NCBI GenBank assembly: GCA_001464055.1
Contig: LNET01000097.1
Location: forward strand, 1-53,753
From: Burkholderiales bacterium Ga0077543
GTDB taxonomy: Bacteria > Pseudomonadota > Gammaproteobacteria > Burkholderiales > Burkholderiaceae_C
Length of the DNA: 53,753 bases
Direction of reading: 5' to 3'
The notes beneath the pieces are model-generated. The model was not told the origin of the DNA and made no database searches. It worked only from the letters and a program-made list of their open reading frames with translations. Below are positions 8,744-20,010 of the stretch, in pieces; the first letter of the stretch is position 1, and each line of letters begins with the position of its first letter. Made by a program: the position numbers and the translations under genes.

Positions 8744-9658
8744 TCAAGGTTCGCGCTGCGGTTCGGTGGGCTGTTCCAGGCGCGGGGCTGCAGGCGCGGG
8801 CTGGCGCAGCCGTTGCAGCAGGCTCTGGCGAGTGCTGCGAAGGTCCTGCTGTCCGTCGGCCCGAGTCTGTGGCCACCCAGTCGCAGTGCCCTCGTCTTCA
8901 GGCCCTGCAGATGGATGCAGCTGGCGGCGTCGCACCGCCAGCAGCCAGCCCAGCAGCCCGACGATGCCCGCCACCAGGCTCAGCAAGGTCGCAGCCGCAG
9001 TCGTGCGCAGGGCCTGGTGGAGCGCCAGGCGCTGGGCCTGGGCTTCCTGCACCGCAGCCTGGGCCGCGGCCAGCGTGGCCGCGGCTGCAGGCCAGGCCGG
9101 CGGCTCGGCCTGCAGGTGCGTGCGCACCTGCAGCACTGCCTGCAGCAGCTGGCTGGCATCTGGCGTCGAAGCCGTCGCCGTCGTCACGTTGTCGATGACC
9201 TGCAGCGCCTGCTCCACCAGCAGGCGGTGCGCGCCGTCGCTGTCGGCGACGCTGCAGCGCTGGTCCACGACCTGCTGCACCAGCTGCAGCCAGTCGCCGC
9301 GCATGGCGCGGACCTCGCTCTGCGCAGCCAGGTGGTCGGTGGGTTCCAGTCGATGGTCCAGCATTGCCAGGCGGGCGTCGACCACGGCCTGGTCCTGGCG
9401 TCGCTGCGCATCGACCTCGCGCTGACCGCGCAGCCATTGCGCTGCACTGGCGCGGTGCTCGACCAGGCCCCGCTGCAGTTCCACGGCCAGCACGGCCGGT
9501 TCGAGCTGGTCATGGGCAGCACGGGCCCATTGCAGTTCCAGGCCCTGATAGCGAAGCACCTGGATCAGCGGCAGCGTGCACAGCGCCATGCCCACCACCC
9601 CCAGGGCGGCGATCTTGTGGCGCAGCTTCAGACGCTGCAGCAGGCTGATGATGGGCAA
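8744..9658 (-). CDS. two-helix membrane protein resembling a sensor input module without output domain
   Basis: This 304-residue protein is not recognised by name. An N-terminal transmembrane helix (about residues 16-36) is followed by about 165 residues of mainly helical, probably periplasmic sequence. A second transmembrane helix (about 208-232) leads to a short, Gln/Pro-rich cytoplasmic tail of about 70 residues. This resembles the four-helix-bundle input part of chemoreceptors, diguanylate cyclases or histidine kinases, but no HAMP, GGDEF, kinase or MCP domain follows. It could be a truncated receptor or a stand-alone membrane regulator. It sits 105 bases downstream of sdaA on the same strand and is convergent with the cupin gene, 16 bases away. 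Confidence 0.65.
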   Translation of the reverse strand: MPIISLLQRLKLRHKIAALGVVGMALCTLPLIQVLRYQGLELQWARAAHDQLEPAVLAVELQRGLVEHRASAAQWLRGQREVDAQRRQDQAVVDARLAMLDHRLEPTDHLAAQSEVRAMRGDWLQLVQQVVDQRCSVADSDGAHRLLVEQALQVIDNVTTATASTPDASQLLQAVLQVRTHLQAEPPAWPAAAATLAAAQAAVQEAQAQRLALHQALRTTAAATLLSLVAGIVGLLGWLLAVRRRQLHPSAGPEDEGTATGWPQTRADGQQDLRSTRQSLLQRLRQPAPAAPRLEQPTEPQREP

Positions 9659-9763
9659 GGTGGCCGGGGCAGCAAGGAGGCGGGGGCACCCCTGTGCCCC
9701 ACATCACCTGCTTATCGGCCATTGCGCCGGCCGATTGAGGGGGCCCGCGGCCCGCCCGGCCCG

Positions 9764-11179
9764 TCAGCACTCGACGATGTTCACGGCCAGGCCGCCGCGC
9801 GCAGTTTCCTTGTACTTCGTCATCATGTCGGCGCCGGTCTCGCGCATGGTCTTGATGACCTTGTCCAGGCTGACGAAGTGCGTGCCGTCGCCGCGCAGTG
9901 CCATGCGCGCGGCGTTGATGGCCTTCACGCTGGCAATCGCGTTGCGTTCGATGCAGGGGATCTGCACCAGCCCGCCCACCGGGTCGCAGGTCAGGCCCAG
10001 GTGGTGTTCCATGCCGATCTCGGCGGCGTTTTCCACCTGTTCCGGGCTGCCGCCCATCACCGCGCACAGCGCGGCTGCGGCCATGCTGCAGGCCACGCCC
10101 ACTTCGCCCTGGCAGCCGACTTCGGCACCGCTGATGCTGGCGTTTTCCTTGTACAGGATGCCGATGGCCGCGGCCGTGAGCAGGAAGTCGACGACGCCCT
10201 TTTCGCTGGCGCCCGGCACGAAGCGCGTGTAGTAGTGCAGCACCGCCGGCACGATGCCGGCTGCGCCGTTGGTGGGCGCGGTGACGACGCGGCCGCCGGC
10301 GGCGTTTTCCTCGTTCACGGCCAGCGCATACAGGTTCACCCAGTCCAGCACCTGAAGCGGGTCGCTCAGGGCTTGTTCGGGGTGGGCGACCAGCTGTTCA
10401 CGCAGCGCCTTGGCGCGGCGCTTGACCTGGAAGCCGCCGGGCAGCACGCCGTCGGTGGCACAGCCACGCTTCACGCAGTCCTGCATCACGCGCCAGATCT
10501 TCAGCAGGCCGGCGTCGATCTCGGCGTCGCTGTGCCCGCCCTTGCCCAGGACGCGTTCGTTGATGCGCATCACCGCGGCGATGCCGCCGCCGCCCTGCGC
10601 CTGGACCTCGCGGCAGCGCAGCAGGAGTTCGTCGCCGCTGCGAAAAGGCAGGGGCAGGGTGGTGCTGTCGGGTGCGATGACCTTCTGCCGCGCGCCGTCG
10701 GCCGCCACCTCGTCGCTGACGACGAAGCCGCCGCCCACCGAGTAGTAGCTGCGGGTGACGATTTCGGAGCCCGCCGCGTCGAAGGCCGTGAAGCGCATGC
10801 CGTTGGCGTGGAAGGGCAAGGTTTCACGCCGGTGAAACTTCAGGTCGTCCTTCTCGCTGAAGGCCACTTGATGGCTGCCCAGCAGCGCGATGCGCTTGTT
10901 CGCACGCATCGTGGCCAGCAGCCCCGGCACGGCGTCGACGTCGACGGTGTCGGGTTCATGCCCGGCCAGGCCCAGCAGCACCGCCTTGTCGCTGCCGTGG
11001 CCCTTGCCGGTGGCCCCCAGGCTTCCGTACAGCTGCGACAGCACGCGCGCCGTCGCCGGCAGCTGGCCGTCGTGCGCCAGCCGGGCCGCGAACAGCCGGG
11101 CCGCGCGCATCGGGCCCACGGTGTGGCTGCTGCTGGGCCCGATGCCGATCTTGAACAGGTCGAAGACGCTGACGGCCAT
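9764..11179 (-). CDS. sdaA: L-serine ammonia-lyase (iron-sulfur)
   Basis: This 471-residue one-chain L-serine dehydratase converts L-serine to pyruvate and ammonia. The N-terminal beta domain begins [20 protein letters not shown], the hallmark of the family. The alpha domain contains the glycine- and cysteine-rich stretch [18 protein letters not shown] and the [20 protein letters not shown] block that supplies cysteines for the oxygen-sensitive [4Fe-4S] cluster. It lies 12 bases after gcvP in the riboswitch-controlled glycine operon. The context suggests that serine made from glycine-derived one-carbon units is drained to pyruvate when glycine is in excess. Confidence 0.95.
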   Translation of the reverse strand: MAVSVFDLFKIGIGPSSSHTVGPMRAARLFAARLAHDGQLPATARVLSQLYGSLGATGKGHGSDKAVLLGLAGHEPDTVDVDAVPGLLATMRANKRIALLGSHQVAFSEKDDLKFHRRETLPFHANGMRFTAFDAAGSEIVTRSYYSVGGGFVVSDEVAADGARQKVIAPDSTTLPLPFRSGDELLLRCREVQAQGGGGIAAVMRINERVLGKGGHSDAEIDAGLLKIWRVMQDCVKRGCATDGVLPGGFQVKRRAKALREQLVAHPEQALSDPLQVLDWVNLYALAVNEENAAGGRVVTAPTNGAAGIVPAVLHYYTRFVPGASEKGVVDFLLTAAAIGILYKENASISGAEVGCQGEVGVACSMAAAALCAVMGGSPEQVENAAEIGMEHHLGLTCDPVGGLVQIPCIERNAIASVKAINAARMALRGDGTHFVSLDKVIKTMRETGADMMTKYKETARGGLAVNIVEC

Positions 11180-11191
11180 GGCTTGCCTTGT

Positions 11192-14143
<2,952 letters not shown>

Positions 14144-14167
14144 GGCAGGCTTTCGGGTCGGGGTGGG

Positions 14168-14554
14168 TTACAGCGTCTTCAGCAGGGCGTCGTAGGCCGG
14201 CGGGTCCATCAGCGCGTCGAAGTCGCCCCGGCTGGCCAGCTTCATCCTGAAGAACCAGCCTGCACCCTGAGGGTCGCTGTTGGCCAGGGCCGGGTCGGCA
14301 CGCAGGGCTTCGTTGACTTCGGTCACTTCGCCGGTGATGGGCATGTAGACATCGGCCGCGGCCTTGACCGATTCGACGACGCCGGCCACTTCGCCGGCGT
14401 TGTAGCTGCGGCCGACTTCGGGCAGGTCGACGAAGACGACGTCACCCAGCGCGTCCTGCGCATGCAGGGTGATGCCGACAGTGGCGACGTCGCCCCCTGC
14501 ATCGGCGTTCGTCAGGGTGATCCATTCGTGGTCGGCGGTGAACTTGGTGGTCAT
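14168..14554 (-). CDS. gcvH: glycine cleavage system H protein
   Basis: This 128-residue lipoyl carrier shuttles the aminomethyl intermediate between GcvP, GcvT and dihydrolipoamide dehydrogenase. The lipoylation site is Lys64 in [14 protein letters not shown]. The flanking VDLPEVG motif and the C-terminal [10 protein letters not shown] are standard. The length is typical for the family. The gene lies between gcvT (31 bases upstream) and gcvP (24 bases downstream). No dihydrolipoamide dehydrogenase gene is present in the window, so that subunit must be encoded elsewhere. Confidence 0.97.
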   Translation of the reverse strand: MTTKFTADHEWITLTNADAGGDVATVGITLHAQDALGDVVFVDLPEVGRSYNAGEVAGVVESVKAAADVYMPITGEVTEVNEALRADPALANSDPQGAGWFFRMKLASRGDFDALMDPPAYDALLKTL

Positions 14555-14585
14555 CTCGAAGGCTTTCGAAAAAAGTGTTCGGCTT

Positions 14586-15779
14586 TCAGCCGCGGTGGTA
14601 GCGATGGGGGTGGAAAGGCATGGGCACCACGTGCATGGGCAGGCGCTTGCCGCGCACTTCGGCGTAGACCAGGGTCTGCGGGGCGGTGTGGGTCAGCGGC
14701 AGGTAGGCCATGGCCACGGGCTGGTTGACGCTGGGGCCCAGCGTGCCGCTGGTGACGGTGCCCAGCGGCGTGCCCGCGGCGTCGACGATGGCGCAGCCTT
14801 CACGCACCGGCACACGTTCCTGGCCGAGCAGGCCCACGCGCTTGCGCGCCGCCGAACCCGAGAGGTGACGTTCGACCACCGGCGTGCCCAGGTAGCCGCC
14901 TTCGCGCGCACCGCCGGGGCGGCGCACTTTCTGGATGGCCCAGCTCAGGCCGGCTTCGACGGGGCTGGTCTGTTCGTTGATGTCGTGGCCATACAGGCAC
15001 AGGCCGGCTTCCAGGCGCAGTGTGTCGCGTGCGCCCAGGCCGGCGGGCTTGACCTCGGGCTGGGCCAGGAGGGCCTCGGCCAGGGCTTCGGCATGGCTGG
15101 CCGGAACGCTGATCTCGAAGCCGTCTTCACCGGTGTAGCCGGACCGCGTGACGAAACAGCGGCTGCCCACCAGGTCGAAGGCACCGCCGGTCATGAACAC
15201 GAGCTGGGTCACGGCCGGGTTCAGCCGCGCCAGCGCGGCCACGGCCTGCGGGCCCTGCAGGGCCAGCAGGGCGCGGTCGGGCAGGGGCTGCACGCGGCAG
15301 CGGCGGCCGATGCGGGTTTGCAGGTGGCGGATGTCGGCGTCCTTGCAGCCGGCGTTCACCACCAGGAACAGGTCGCCGAAGCCGTTTTCGGCGTCGCCTG
15401 CATCGGCACGCGCGGGGCGCGTGACCATCAGGTCGTCCATCAGGCCGCCCGCGGTGTTGGTGAAAAAGGCGTAGCGCTGCTTGCCTTCGCCCAGGCCGAT
15501 GATGTCCATCGGCACCAGGGTCTCCAGGGCGGCGGCGGCGTCCACGCCGAACAGCTTCACCTGACCCATGTGCGAGACGTCGAACAGCGCCGCCGCCTCG
15601 CGGCAGTGCTTGTGTTCGGCCATCAGGCCGCTGGGGTACTGCACCGGCATGGCGTAGCCGGCGAAGGGCACCATGCGTGCGCCCAGGCGCAGGTGCAGGT
15701 CGTGCAGGGGGGTGTGCTGGAGCGGAGCGGTGGGGGCGGTGTCAGACAAGGCAGATTCCTTCGAGGGCGGCTTGGCCAT
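14586..15779 (-). CDS. gcvT: aminomethyltransferase (glycine cleavage T-protein)
   Basis: This T-protein releases ammonia from aminomethyl-lipoyl-GcvH and forms 5,10-methylene-tetrahydrofolate. The family N-terminus is seen as [29 protein letters not shown], and folate/active-site segments such as FDVSHMGQ and [14 protein letters not shown] are intact. With the ATG at 15779 the protein has 397 residues, an N-terminal extension of about 20 over usual members. A TTG at 15749 would give a more typical length. It is the first gene of the operon, starting 24 bases after the glycine riboswitch, so translational control of this start is plausible. Confidence 0.95.
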   Translation of the reverse strand: MAKPPSKESALSDTAPTAPLQHTPLHDLHLRLGARMVPFAGYAMPVQYPSGLMAEHKHCREAAALFDVSHMGQVKLFGVDAAAALETLVPMDIIGLGEGKQRYAFFTNTAGGLMDDLMVTRPARADAGDAENGFGDLFLVVNAGCKDADIRHLQTRIGRRCRVQPLPDRALLALQGPQAVAALARLNPAVTQLVFMTGGAFDLVGSRCFVTRSGYTGEDGFEISVPASHAEALAEALLAQPEVKPAGLGARDTLRLEAGLCLYGHDINEQTSPVEAGLSWAIQKVRRPGGAREGGYLGTPVVERHLSGSAARKRVGLLGQERVPVREGCAIVDAAGTPLGTVTSGTLGPSVNQPVAMAYLPLTHTAPQTLVYAEVRGKRLPMHVVPMPFHPHRYHRG

Positions 15780-15803
15780 CCACCACGGGTGTGATGGCTG
15801 GGG

Positions 15804-16026
15804 CCCTCTCTGTCCGCTTTACCTGAGAGATTCGGCACGTGCGCACCCGTTTGGCGGGTCGCCCGGCCTTGCCCCTTCGGTGGGCTGCTTCATCCGGTGT
15901 CAGCCCGGGTGGGCAGCCTCTCTCCAGTGAGGAAGGAAGTCAGTCCTTTTGCCTGAGCGTTCGGGCGGTTTCTTCAACGGCCCTGCGCCTTCGGCGGCTT
16001 TCCACGTTCGAAAGCTCTCTCCTGAC
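15804..16026 (-). promoter_or_regulatory. tandem glycine riboswitch
   Basis: This leader RNA on the minus strand has two glycine aptamers in series. Aptamer 1 starts with GGAGAGAGC (16022-16014), has the internal GCCGAAGGCGCAGG loop, and ends with CTCAGGCAAAAGGACTGA (15957-15940). A linker of about 14 bases follows. Aptamer 2 starts with GGAGAGAGGC (15925-15916), has ACCGAAGGGGCAAGG, and ends with CTCTCAGGTAAAGCGGACAG near 15808-15829. These are the diagnostic glycine-riboswitch elements. gcvT begins 24 bases downstream. This 350-base gap otherwise contains only the promoter region. Confidence 0.93.
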
Positions 16027-16033
16027 GGCGCGC

Positions 16034-16039
16034 AGTCTA
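16034..16039 (-). promoter_or_regulatory. putative -10 box of the gcv operon
   Basis: TAGACT on the minus strand lies just before the first riboswitch helix. A transcription start about seven bases downstream (near 16027) would begin exactly at aptamer 1. No good -35 match was found at normal spacing, so the call is tentative and the promoter may need an activator. Confidence 0.35.
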
Positions 16040-16075
16040 CCAGCGGTGCCGGGCTGGCGGCGGTGAAATGTTGCG

Positions 16076-16097
16076 TTGCAAGATATGGTCTTTGCAA
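16076..16097. repeat. paired TTGCAA motifs between divergent gcv and nitroreductase genes
   Basis: Two self-complementary TTGCAA hexamers, at 16076-16081 and 16092-16097, lie 16 bases apart centre to centre in the short region between the gcv leader and the nitroreductase start. They could be half-sites of an operator, but no regulator is implied by the sequence. Confidence 0.25.
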
Positions 16098-16133
16098 GCT
16101 GCCGACCGCCCACCCGGCTCCAGCCACGCCGTG

Positions 16134-16952
16134 ATGTCCATCATGAAGATCCAGAACGAATTCGCCTCCGCCTTTTCTCAGCTGATGCTGCGCCACCGCT
16201 CTATCCGGCAGTACAAGCCCGATGCCCCGGTGGACAGTGCTTTCGTCGACGATGTGCTGGTGCAGGCCCTGGCAGGCAGTTCTTCCAGCGGCAACCTGAA
16301 CATGGTGTCGGTGGTGAAGAGCTTCGACCCGGAGCGCCGGGCCCGCCTGTGCGAACTGCACTCGGGCCAGCCGATGGTGCTGCAGGCGCCCCTGGTGCTG
16401 ACCTTCTGCGCCGACAGCCAGCGCACCCGCGACTGGCTGGGCCAGCGCCAGGCGCGGCTGGGCTTCGGCGACTTCCTGGCCTGGCACGTGGCCAGCTTCG
16501 ACGCCGTGATCCTGGCGCAGACCACGGCACTGGCGCTGGAAAGCCACGGCCTGGGCATCTGCTACATGGGCACCACGCTGCAGAGCATGGGGGCGATTGC
16601 CGAGCTGCTGGAACTGCCCGGCTATTGCCTGCCCGTGACCAGCCTGGTGGTGGGCTGGCCCGACGAAACGCCGGCCCAGCGCGACCGCCTGCCGGGCCGC
16701 GCCTGGATCCACGAAGAACGCTACCGGCCATCCACCCCGGAAAGTATCGACCGCGACTTCGGTGAACGTGAACGCCGCGGCTGGGACCGCTACCGGTCCA
16801 TGGGCCCGGAGATGGCCGCACAGATGGACGCCCACGGCATCACCTCGCTGGCCCAGTTCTACACCAGCAAGATCAAGTACGACCCCGACCGCCAGGCCGT
16901 CACGTCCGAGGCGCTGGCCGCGCTGCTGCGACAGCGCGGGTTCCTGGGCTGA
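16134..16952 (+). CDS. nitroreductase-family flavoprotein
   Basis: This is a flavin-dependent oxidoreductase of about 272 residues, related to the NfsA/FRP branch of the nitroreductase family, which reduces nitro compounds, quinones or flavins with NAD(P)H. The FMN-phosphate-binding start HRSIRQYKPDAPV and the segment SSSSGNLNMVSVV match the family. So do the mid-protein ALALESHGLGICYMGTTL and the late VVGWPDE. The start is either ATG 16134 (MSIMKIQ) or ATG 16143. An upstream open stretch to 16068 has no family resemblance. The CoA-binding gene follows after 25 bases, probably in one transcript. Confidence 0.88.
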   Translation: MSIMKIQNEFASAFSQLMLRHRSIRQYKPDAPVDSAFVDDVLVQALAGSSSSGNLNMVSVVKSFDPERRARLCELHSGQPMVLQAPLVLTFCADSQRTRDWLGQRQARLGFGDFLAWHVASFDAVILAQTTALALESHGLGICYMGTTLQSMGAIAELLELPGYCLPVTSLVVGWPDETPAQRDRLPGRAWIHEERYRPSTPESIDRDFGERERRGWDRYRSMGPEMAAQMDAHGITSLAQFYTSKIKYDPDRQAVTSEALAALLRQRGFLG

Positions 16953-16977
16953 AGCGGCCGCTGTGCACAATCGAGCC

Positions 16978-17439
16978 ATGGCCGACGACATCAGCACCCT
17001 GCGCCGCATCCTGCGTGGCAACCACACCATCGCCATCGTCGGCCTGTCGGCCGAATGGCACCGGCCCAGCTTCTTCGTGGGCAAGTACCTGCAGAGCCAC
17101 GGCTACCGCATCGTGCCGGTGAACCCGAAATACCCCGAGATCCTGGGCGAGACCAGCTACGCGCGGCTCGAGGACATCCCGTTCCCGGTGGACATGGTCG
17201 ATGTCTTCCGCAAGCCGGCCGACGTGCTGCCGATTGCGCAGAGCGCGGTGGCCATCGGTGCCAAGTGCCTTTGGCAGCAGCTGGGCGTTGCCAACGCCGA
17301 GGCCGATGCACTGGCGCGTGCGGCGGGCATGGATTCGGTGATGGACCGTTGCCCGAAGATCGAGCACGCCCGACTGTTCGGCGGCCTGAACTGGGTGGGT
17401 GTGGACACCCAGGTGATCAGCGCGCGCCGGCCGCAGTAG
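16978..17439 (+). CDS. CoA-binding (YccU-like) protein
   Basis: This 153-residue single-domain Rossmann protein is of the CoA_binding family. The nucleotide loop is visible as IAIVGLSAEWHRPSFFVGKYL. It is followed by GYRIVPVNPKY and the VDMVDVFRKPADVLPIAQSAV block, with VMDRCPKIEH near the end, all standard for the YccU group. The family binds coenzyme A or a related nucleotide, and its cellular role is not established. The ATG at 16978 is preferred over far upstream open frame that runs inside the nitroreductase gene. It is probably cotranscribed with the nitroreductase. Confidence 0.88.
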   Translation: MADDISTLRRILRGNHTIAIVGLSAEWHRPSFFVGKYLQSHGYRIVPVNPKYPEILGETSYARLEDIPFPVDMVDVFRKPADVLPIAQSAVAIGAKCLWQQLGVANAEADALARAAGMDSVMDRCPKIEHARLFGGLNWVGVDTQVISARRPQ

Positions 17440-17487
17440 CGTTCTTCGGAGGCTTGTGCGTTTGCGGGCGTGGCCTGCGAATGTCGG

Positions 17488-17522
17488 TTGACGCAACAAC
17501 TCTACATATGTAGAGTTAATTC
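17488..17522 (+). promoter_or_regulatory. promoter and operator of the padR operon
   Basis: A perfect 20-base palindrome, AACTCTACATATGTAGAGTT, occupies 17498-17517, only five bases before the padR ATG. Its TACATATGTA core resembles known PadR-family sites. TTGACG (17488-17493), 17 bases, then TAGAGT (17511-17516) form a plausible sigma-70 promoter, and the palindrome covers the -10. Transcription would start at or next to the ATG, and no Shine-Dalgarno sequence is visible. Autorepression and leaderless translation are inferred from this. Confidence 0.65.
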
Positions 17523-17843
17523 ATGAGCCGCACCCGTGCCCTGTCTCCACAAGCCTTGGCCGTCGTCGCCGCATTGGCCGGTACCGAAGCCTGGTGTCAC
17601 GGCTACGACATCATGGCGCAGGCCGGGGTGAAGTCGGGCACCCTGTATCCGCTGTTGATGCGCCTGGAGGCTCAGGGCCTGCTGGAGGCGCGCTGGGTGG
17701 ATTCGCCCCAGCCTGGGCGGCCGCCGCGCCATGTCTACAGGCTGACGGCGGCCGGTCGCGGCTGGGTGGCGTCGCTGGCAGAACCCCTGGCCGCGGTTCG
17801 AATCCAGTCCACGCCCTTGCGTGCTGCAAAGGTGCGCCCGTGA
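17523..17843 (+). CDS. PadR-family transcriptional regulator
   Basis: This 106-residue winged-helix repressor is of the short (subfamily 2) PadR type. The recognition region GYDIMAQAGVKSGTLYPLLMRLEAQGLLEARW is diagnostic. The wing continues in PPRHVYRLTAAGRG. The C-terminal dimerisation helix is short. The gene overlaps the next by 4 bases (GTGA), and a perfect palindrome overlies its promoter. It therefore most likely represses its own operon in response to an unknown signal, possibly related to membrane stress given the membrane partner. Confidence 0.93.
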   Translation: MSRTRALSPQALAVVAALAGTEAWCHGYDIMAQAGVKSGTLYPLLMRLEAQGLLEARWVDSPQPGRPPRHVYRLTAAGRGWVASLAEPLAAVRIQSTPLRAAKVRP

Positions 17844-18943
17844 ATCGGTCATTGTCCGCGCGGGTGCTGGACCTGGTCAGCCGGCTGCTGATGCGCGTGA
17901 CCGCCCAGCTTCTGGGCGACCAGCGCGCGGCCTGGGCCTGCGCCATGCAGGCCGAGATGCAGGCCGCCGGCAATGAACGCGAGGCCCTCTCATTTGCCTG
18001 GGGTTGCTTTCGTGCAGCGACCGGCCTGGTGCTGACGGAGACCTTCGTCGGCCTGTCGCAAGTCCACCAGGCCGGCCTTTGGGCCTGCTCGATTGCGGTG
18101 CTGATGGGTTGCGCCTTCATGCACAGCGCGGGCGCCCCGGGTCACTACGCGGTGATGAACCTGTTGTCGCTGGCATGGGCGCTTGCAACTTTTCGTCTGC
18201 TGCCGCTGCGGCGTTTGCAAGCGGACGAACTGCTGCGCGCCAGGCTGTCTTTCGCCTTGGGTGCAGTGCTGCTCGTCGCCAGCCTCGGCCAGGCGTCCAC
18301 GGGGGCCACCGCCTGGCTGCGGGTCGGGCCGGTTCACGTGAACCTGCTTTGGCTGTTGCTGCCTGCGCTGCTGGTGGCCTCCGACGTGCGCTCGCTGCCC
18401 ACGGCCCGACCGTGGGCGCTGGTCGGTCTTCTGATGGCGTGTGTTGCACTCGCCCTGCAAGCCGACGCCCTGCTGGCGGGTTGGGTCTCGGCTGTGCTCA
18501 GCGTGCGTGCATGCACCAGCCGCAGTGGCGCAGTGGCTCTACTGGCAGGGGCGGCTGGGGCCACAGCGCTGCACTTCGGTCATGCATGGCAGGTGCCGCA
18601 GGCCCTGCCCTTTGTCGATCGGGTGTTGCAGGGCGGTTTCGAACAGGGCCTGAGCATCGGTCTTGCCCTGTTGCTGCTGCAGATGCTGCCCTTGTGGCCG
18701 GCACTTCGTCACCGCCAGGCGCGTCTGCACGGCCTCGTCTGGGGGCTGCTGGTGGTGGCGTCTTTGCCCGGCTGGTTGCCTTCTCCACTCGTGGGCTTCG
18801 GCGGCAGTTTCATCGTCGGCTATCTGCTGAGCCTGGCATTGCTGCCGGGTGAAGCTGCCAAGCAGCCTTGCGCAAGCCCGGCGCCCGCCGCGCCCCGCAG
18901 CCTGCGGGACCCACCGAGCTGGCCCCGCTCGGGCCTGACCTGA
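17840..18943 (+). CDS. multi-pass membrane protein encoded with PadR, unknown function
   Basis: This 367-residue protein is not assigned to a named family. The first about 65 residues are soluble and contain WACAMQAEMQAAGNEREALSFAWGC. This resembles the W-A-x-AM-x-AE segment seen in membrane proteins encoded beside PadR regulators. About nine hydrophobic segments follow, the last near GFGGSFIVGYLLSLALL, and then a Pro/Ala-rich tail. The GTG start at 17840 overlaps the padR stop by 4 bases, which implies translational coupling and makes this the likely target or partner of the regulator. Transport or sensing roles are both possible. Confidence 0.72.
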   Translation: MNRSLSARVLDLVSRLLMRVTAQLLGDQRAAWACAMQAEMQAAGNEREALSFAWGCFRAATGLVLTETFVGLSQVHQAGLWACSIAVLMGCAFMHSAGAPGHYAVMNLLSLAWALATFRLLPLRRLQADELLRARLSFALGAVLLVASLGQASTGATAWLRVGPVHVNLLWLLLPALLVASDVRSLPTARPWALVGLLMACVALALQADALLAGWVSAVLSVRACTSRSGAVALLAGAAGATALHFGHAWQVPQALPFVDRVLQGGFEQGLSIGLALLLLQMLPLWPALRHRQARLHGLVWGLLVVASLPGWLPSPLVGFGGSFIVGYLLSLALLPGEAAKQPCASPAPAAPRSLRDPPSWPRSGLT

Positions 18944-19022
18944 GCCTCAACAGCCTTCCCGGCCACCGGCGCACGCGGTGGAGGCCGCTGCATGCCGAAA
19001 CCTTGGACAGGAGATTCCGAAC

Positions 19023-19934
19023 ATGATCACCCGCAAGCTGCCGCGCAAGGCTGCAGCGCTCATGCTGATGCTGCTGCTGCTGCTGATGGTTTTTGCCGCC
19101 TGGTGGGCCTGGCAGCACATCAGCCGCCCTTGGGGCGCGCAAGCCGTGAACTTCACGCCCGCCCACCAGCAATGTGGCCAGGAAGGTCGCTTGCGCTACT
19201 GCGTGCATCGCGCTGCAGGCGGTGTGAACGGTGACCTGCTCTATCACCTGCACGGCCGCAATCTCGAGGCCGAGATATGGAACGACCCGACTTACTACAC
19301 CGCCATGGTCCAGGGGTACTGGCAGAGCGCTGGCCTGCTGCCGCCCACGGTCGTTTCGCTGTCCTACGGGCCGGTGTGGCTGCTGGCGCCGAAAGGTCAG
19401 GCGCCGCACAGCGGCCTGCTGGACACCATCGGGCCCGACATCGCTGCGATCGAGGCCCGCCTGGGCCAGCCGCGGCGCCGGCTGCTGGTGGGTGAATCGA
19501 TGGGCGGGCTGAACAGCCTGGTGCTGGGCCTGAGCCAGCCCCGGCTTTTCGACAAGGTGGCTGCCCTGTGCCCCAACGTCTACCTGAACTCGCCTTTTGC
19601 CCCCCTGGGCGAGATCCGCGCGGCGATCAAGCGCACGGGTGCCGATCCCCGCATCATCTTCGGCATCTGGAAATTGGCCCGCGGCTATGTCTCCAACGAG
19701 CAAGAGTGGCGCCACCTTTCGCCGCTGGCGCTGATCGAGGCAGCCGCCTTGCCCGATGCGCGTCCCAGCCTGTATCTGTCGGGCGGCCTCTACGACCGCT
19801 ATGGCCTTTACGAAGGCGTGGAGCGCCTGGCGCAACGGGCTGTGCAGCGCGGATTGCCGACCGAATGGCACCCGCTCTACGGCGGCCACTGCGCGATCGA
19901 CGTGGCTTCGCTGGGGGCTTTCCTGGCGCGTTGA
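19023..19934 (+). CDS. membrane-anchored or exported alpha/beta-hydrolase (esterase)
   Basis: This 303-residue protein has an N-terminal hydrophobic helix (about residues 11-30) that may be a signal anchor. A serine-hydrolase fold follows, with the nucleophile elbow GESMGG (Ser159), a YHLHGRN oxyanion-region segment near residue 74, and a likely catalytic histidine in YGGHCAIDV near the C-terminus. It resembles the esterase-D/putative-esterase group. The ATG at 19023 has a clear AGGAG ribosome site at normal spacing, which supports it over upstream open sequence. The substrate is unknown. It follows the PadR-linked membrane gene after 79 bases. Confidence 0.82.
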   Translation: MITRKLPRKAAALMLMLLLLLMVFAAWWAWQHISRPWGAQAVNFTPAHQQCGQEGRLRYCVHRAAGGVNGDLLYHLHGRNLEAEIWNDPTYYTAMVQGYWQSAGLLPPTVVSLSYGPVWLLAPKGQAPHSGLLDTIGPDIAAIEARLGQPRRRLLVGESMGGLNSLVLGLSQPRLFDKVAALCPNVYLNSPFAPLGEIRAAIKRTGADPRIIFGIWKLARGYVSNEQEWRHLSPLALIEAAALPDARPSLYLSGGLYDRYGLYEGVERLAQRAVQRGLPTEWHPLYGGHCAIDVASLGAFLAR

Positions 19935-20010
19935 CCCGAGCACCACGAAGCGCGAGCGACTGCGGCTTGCCCCCATCACCCACCCCCCAACGCCGCGGCA
20001 TGATGCGCGC

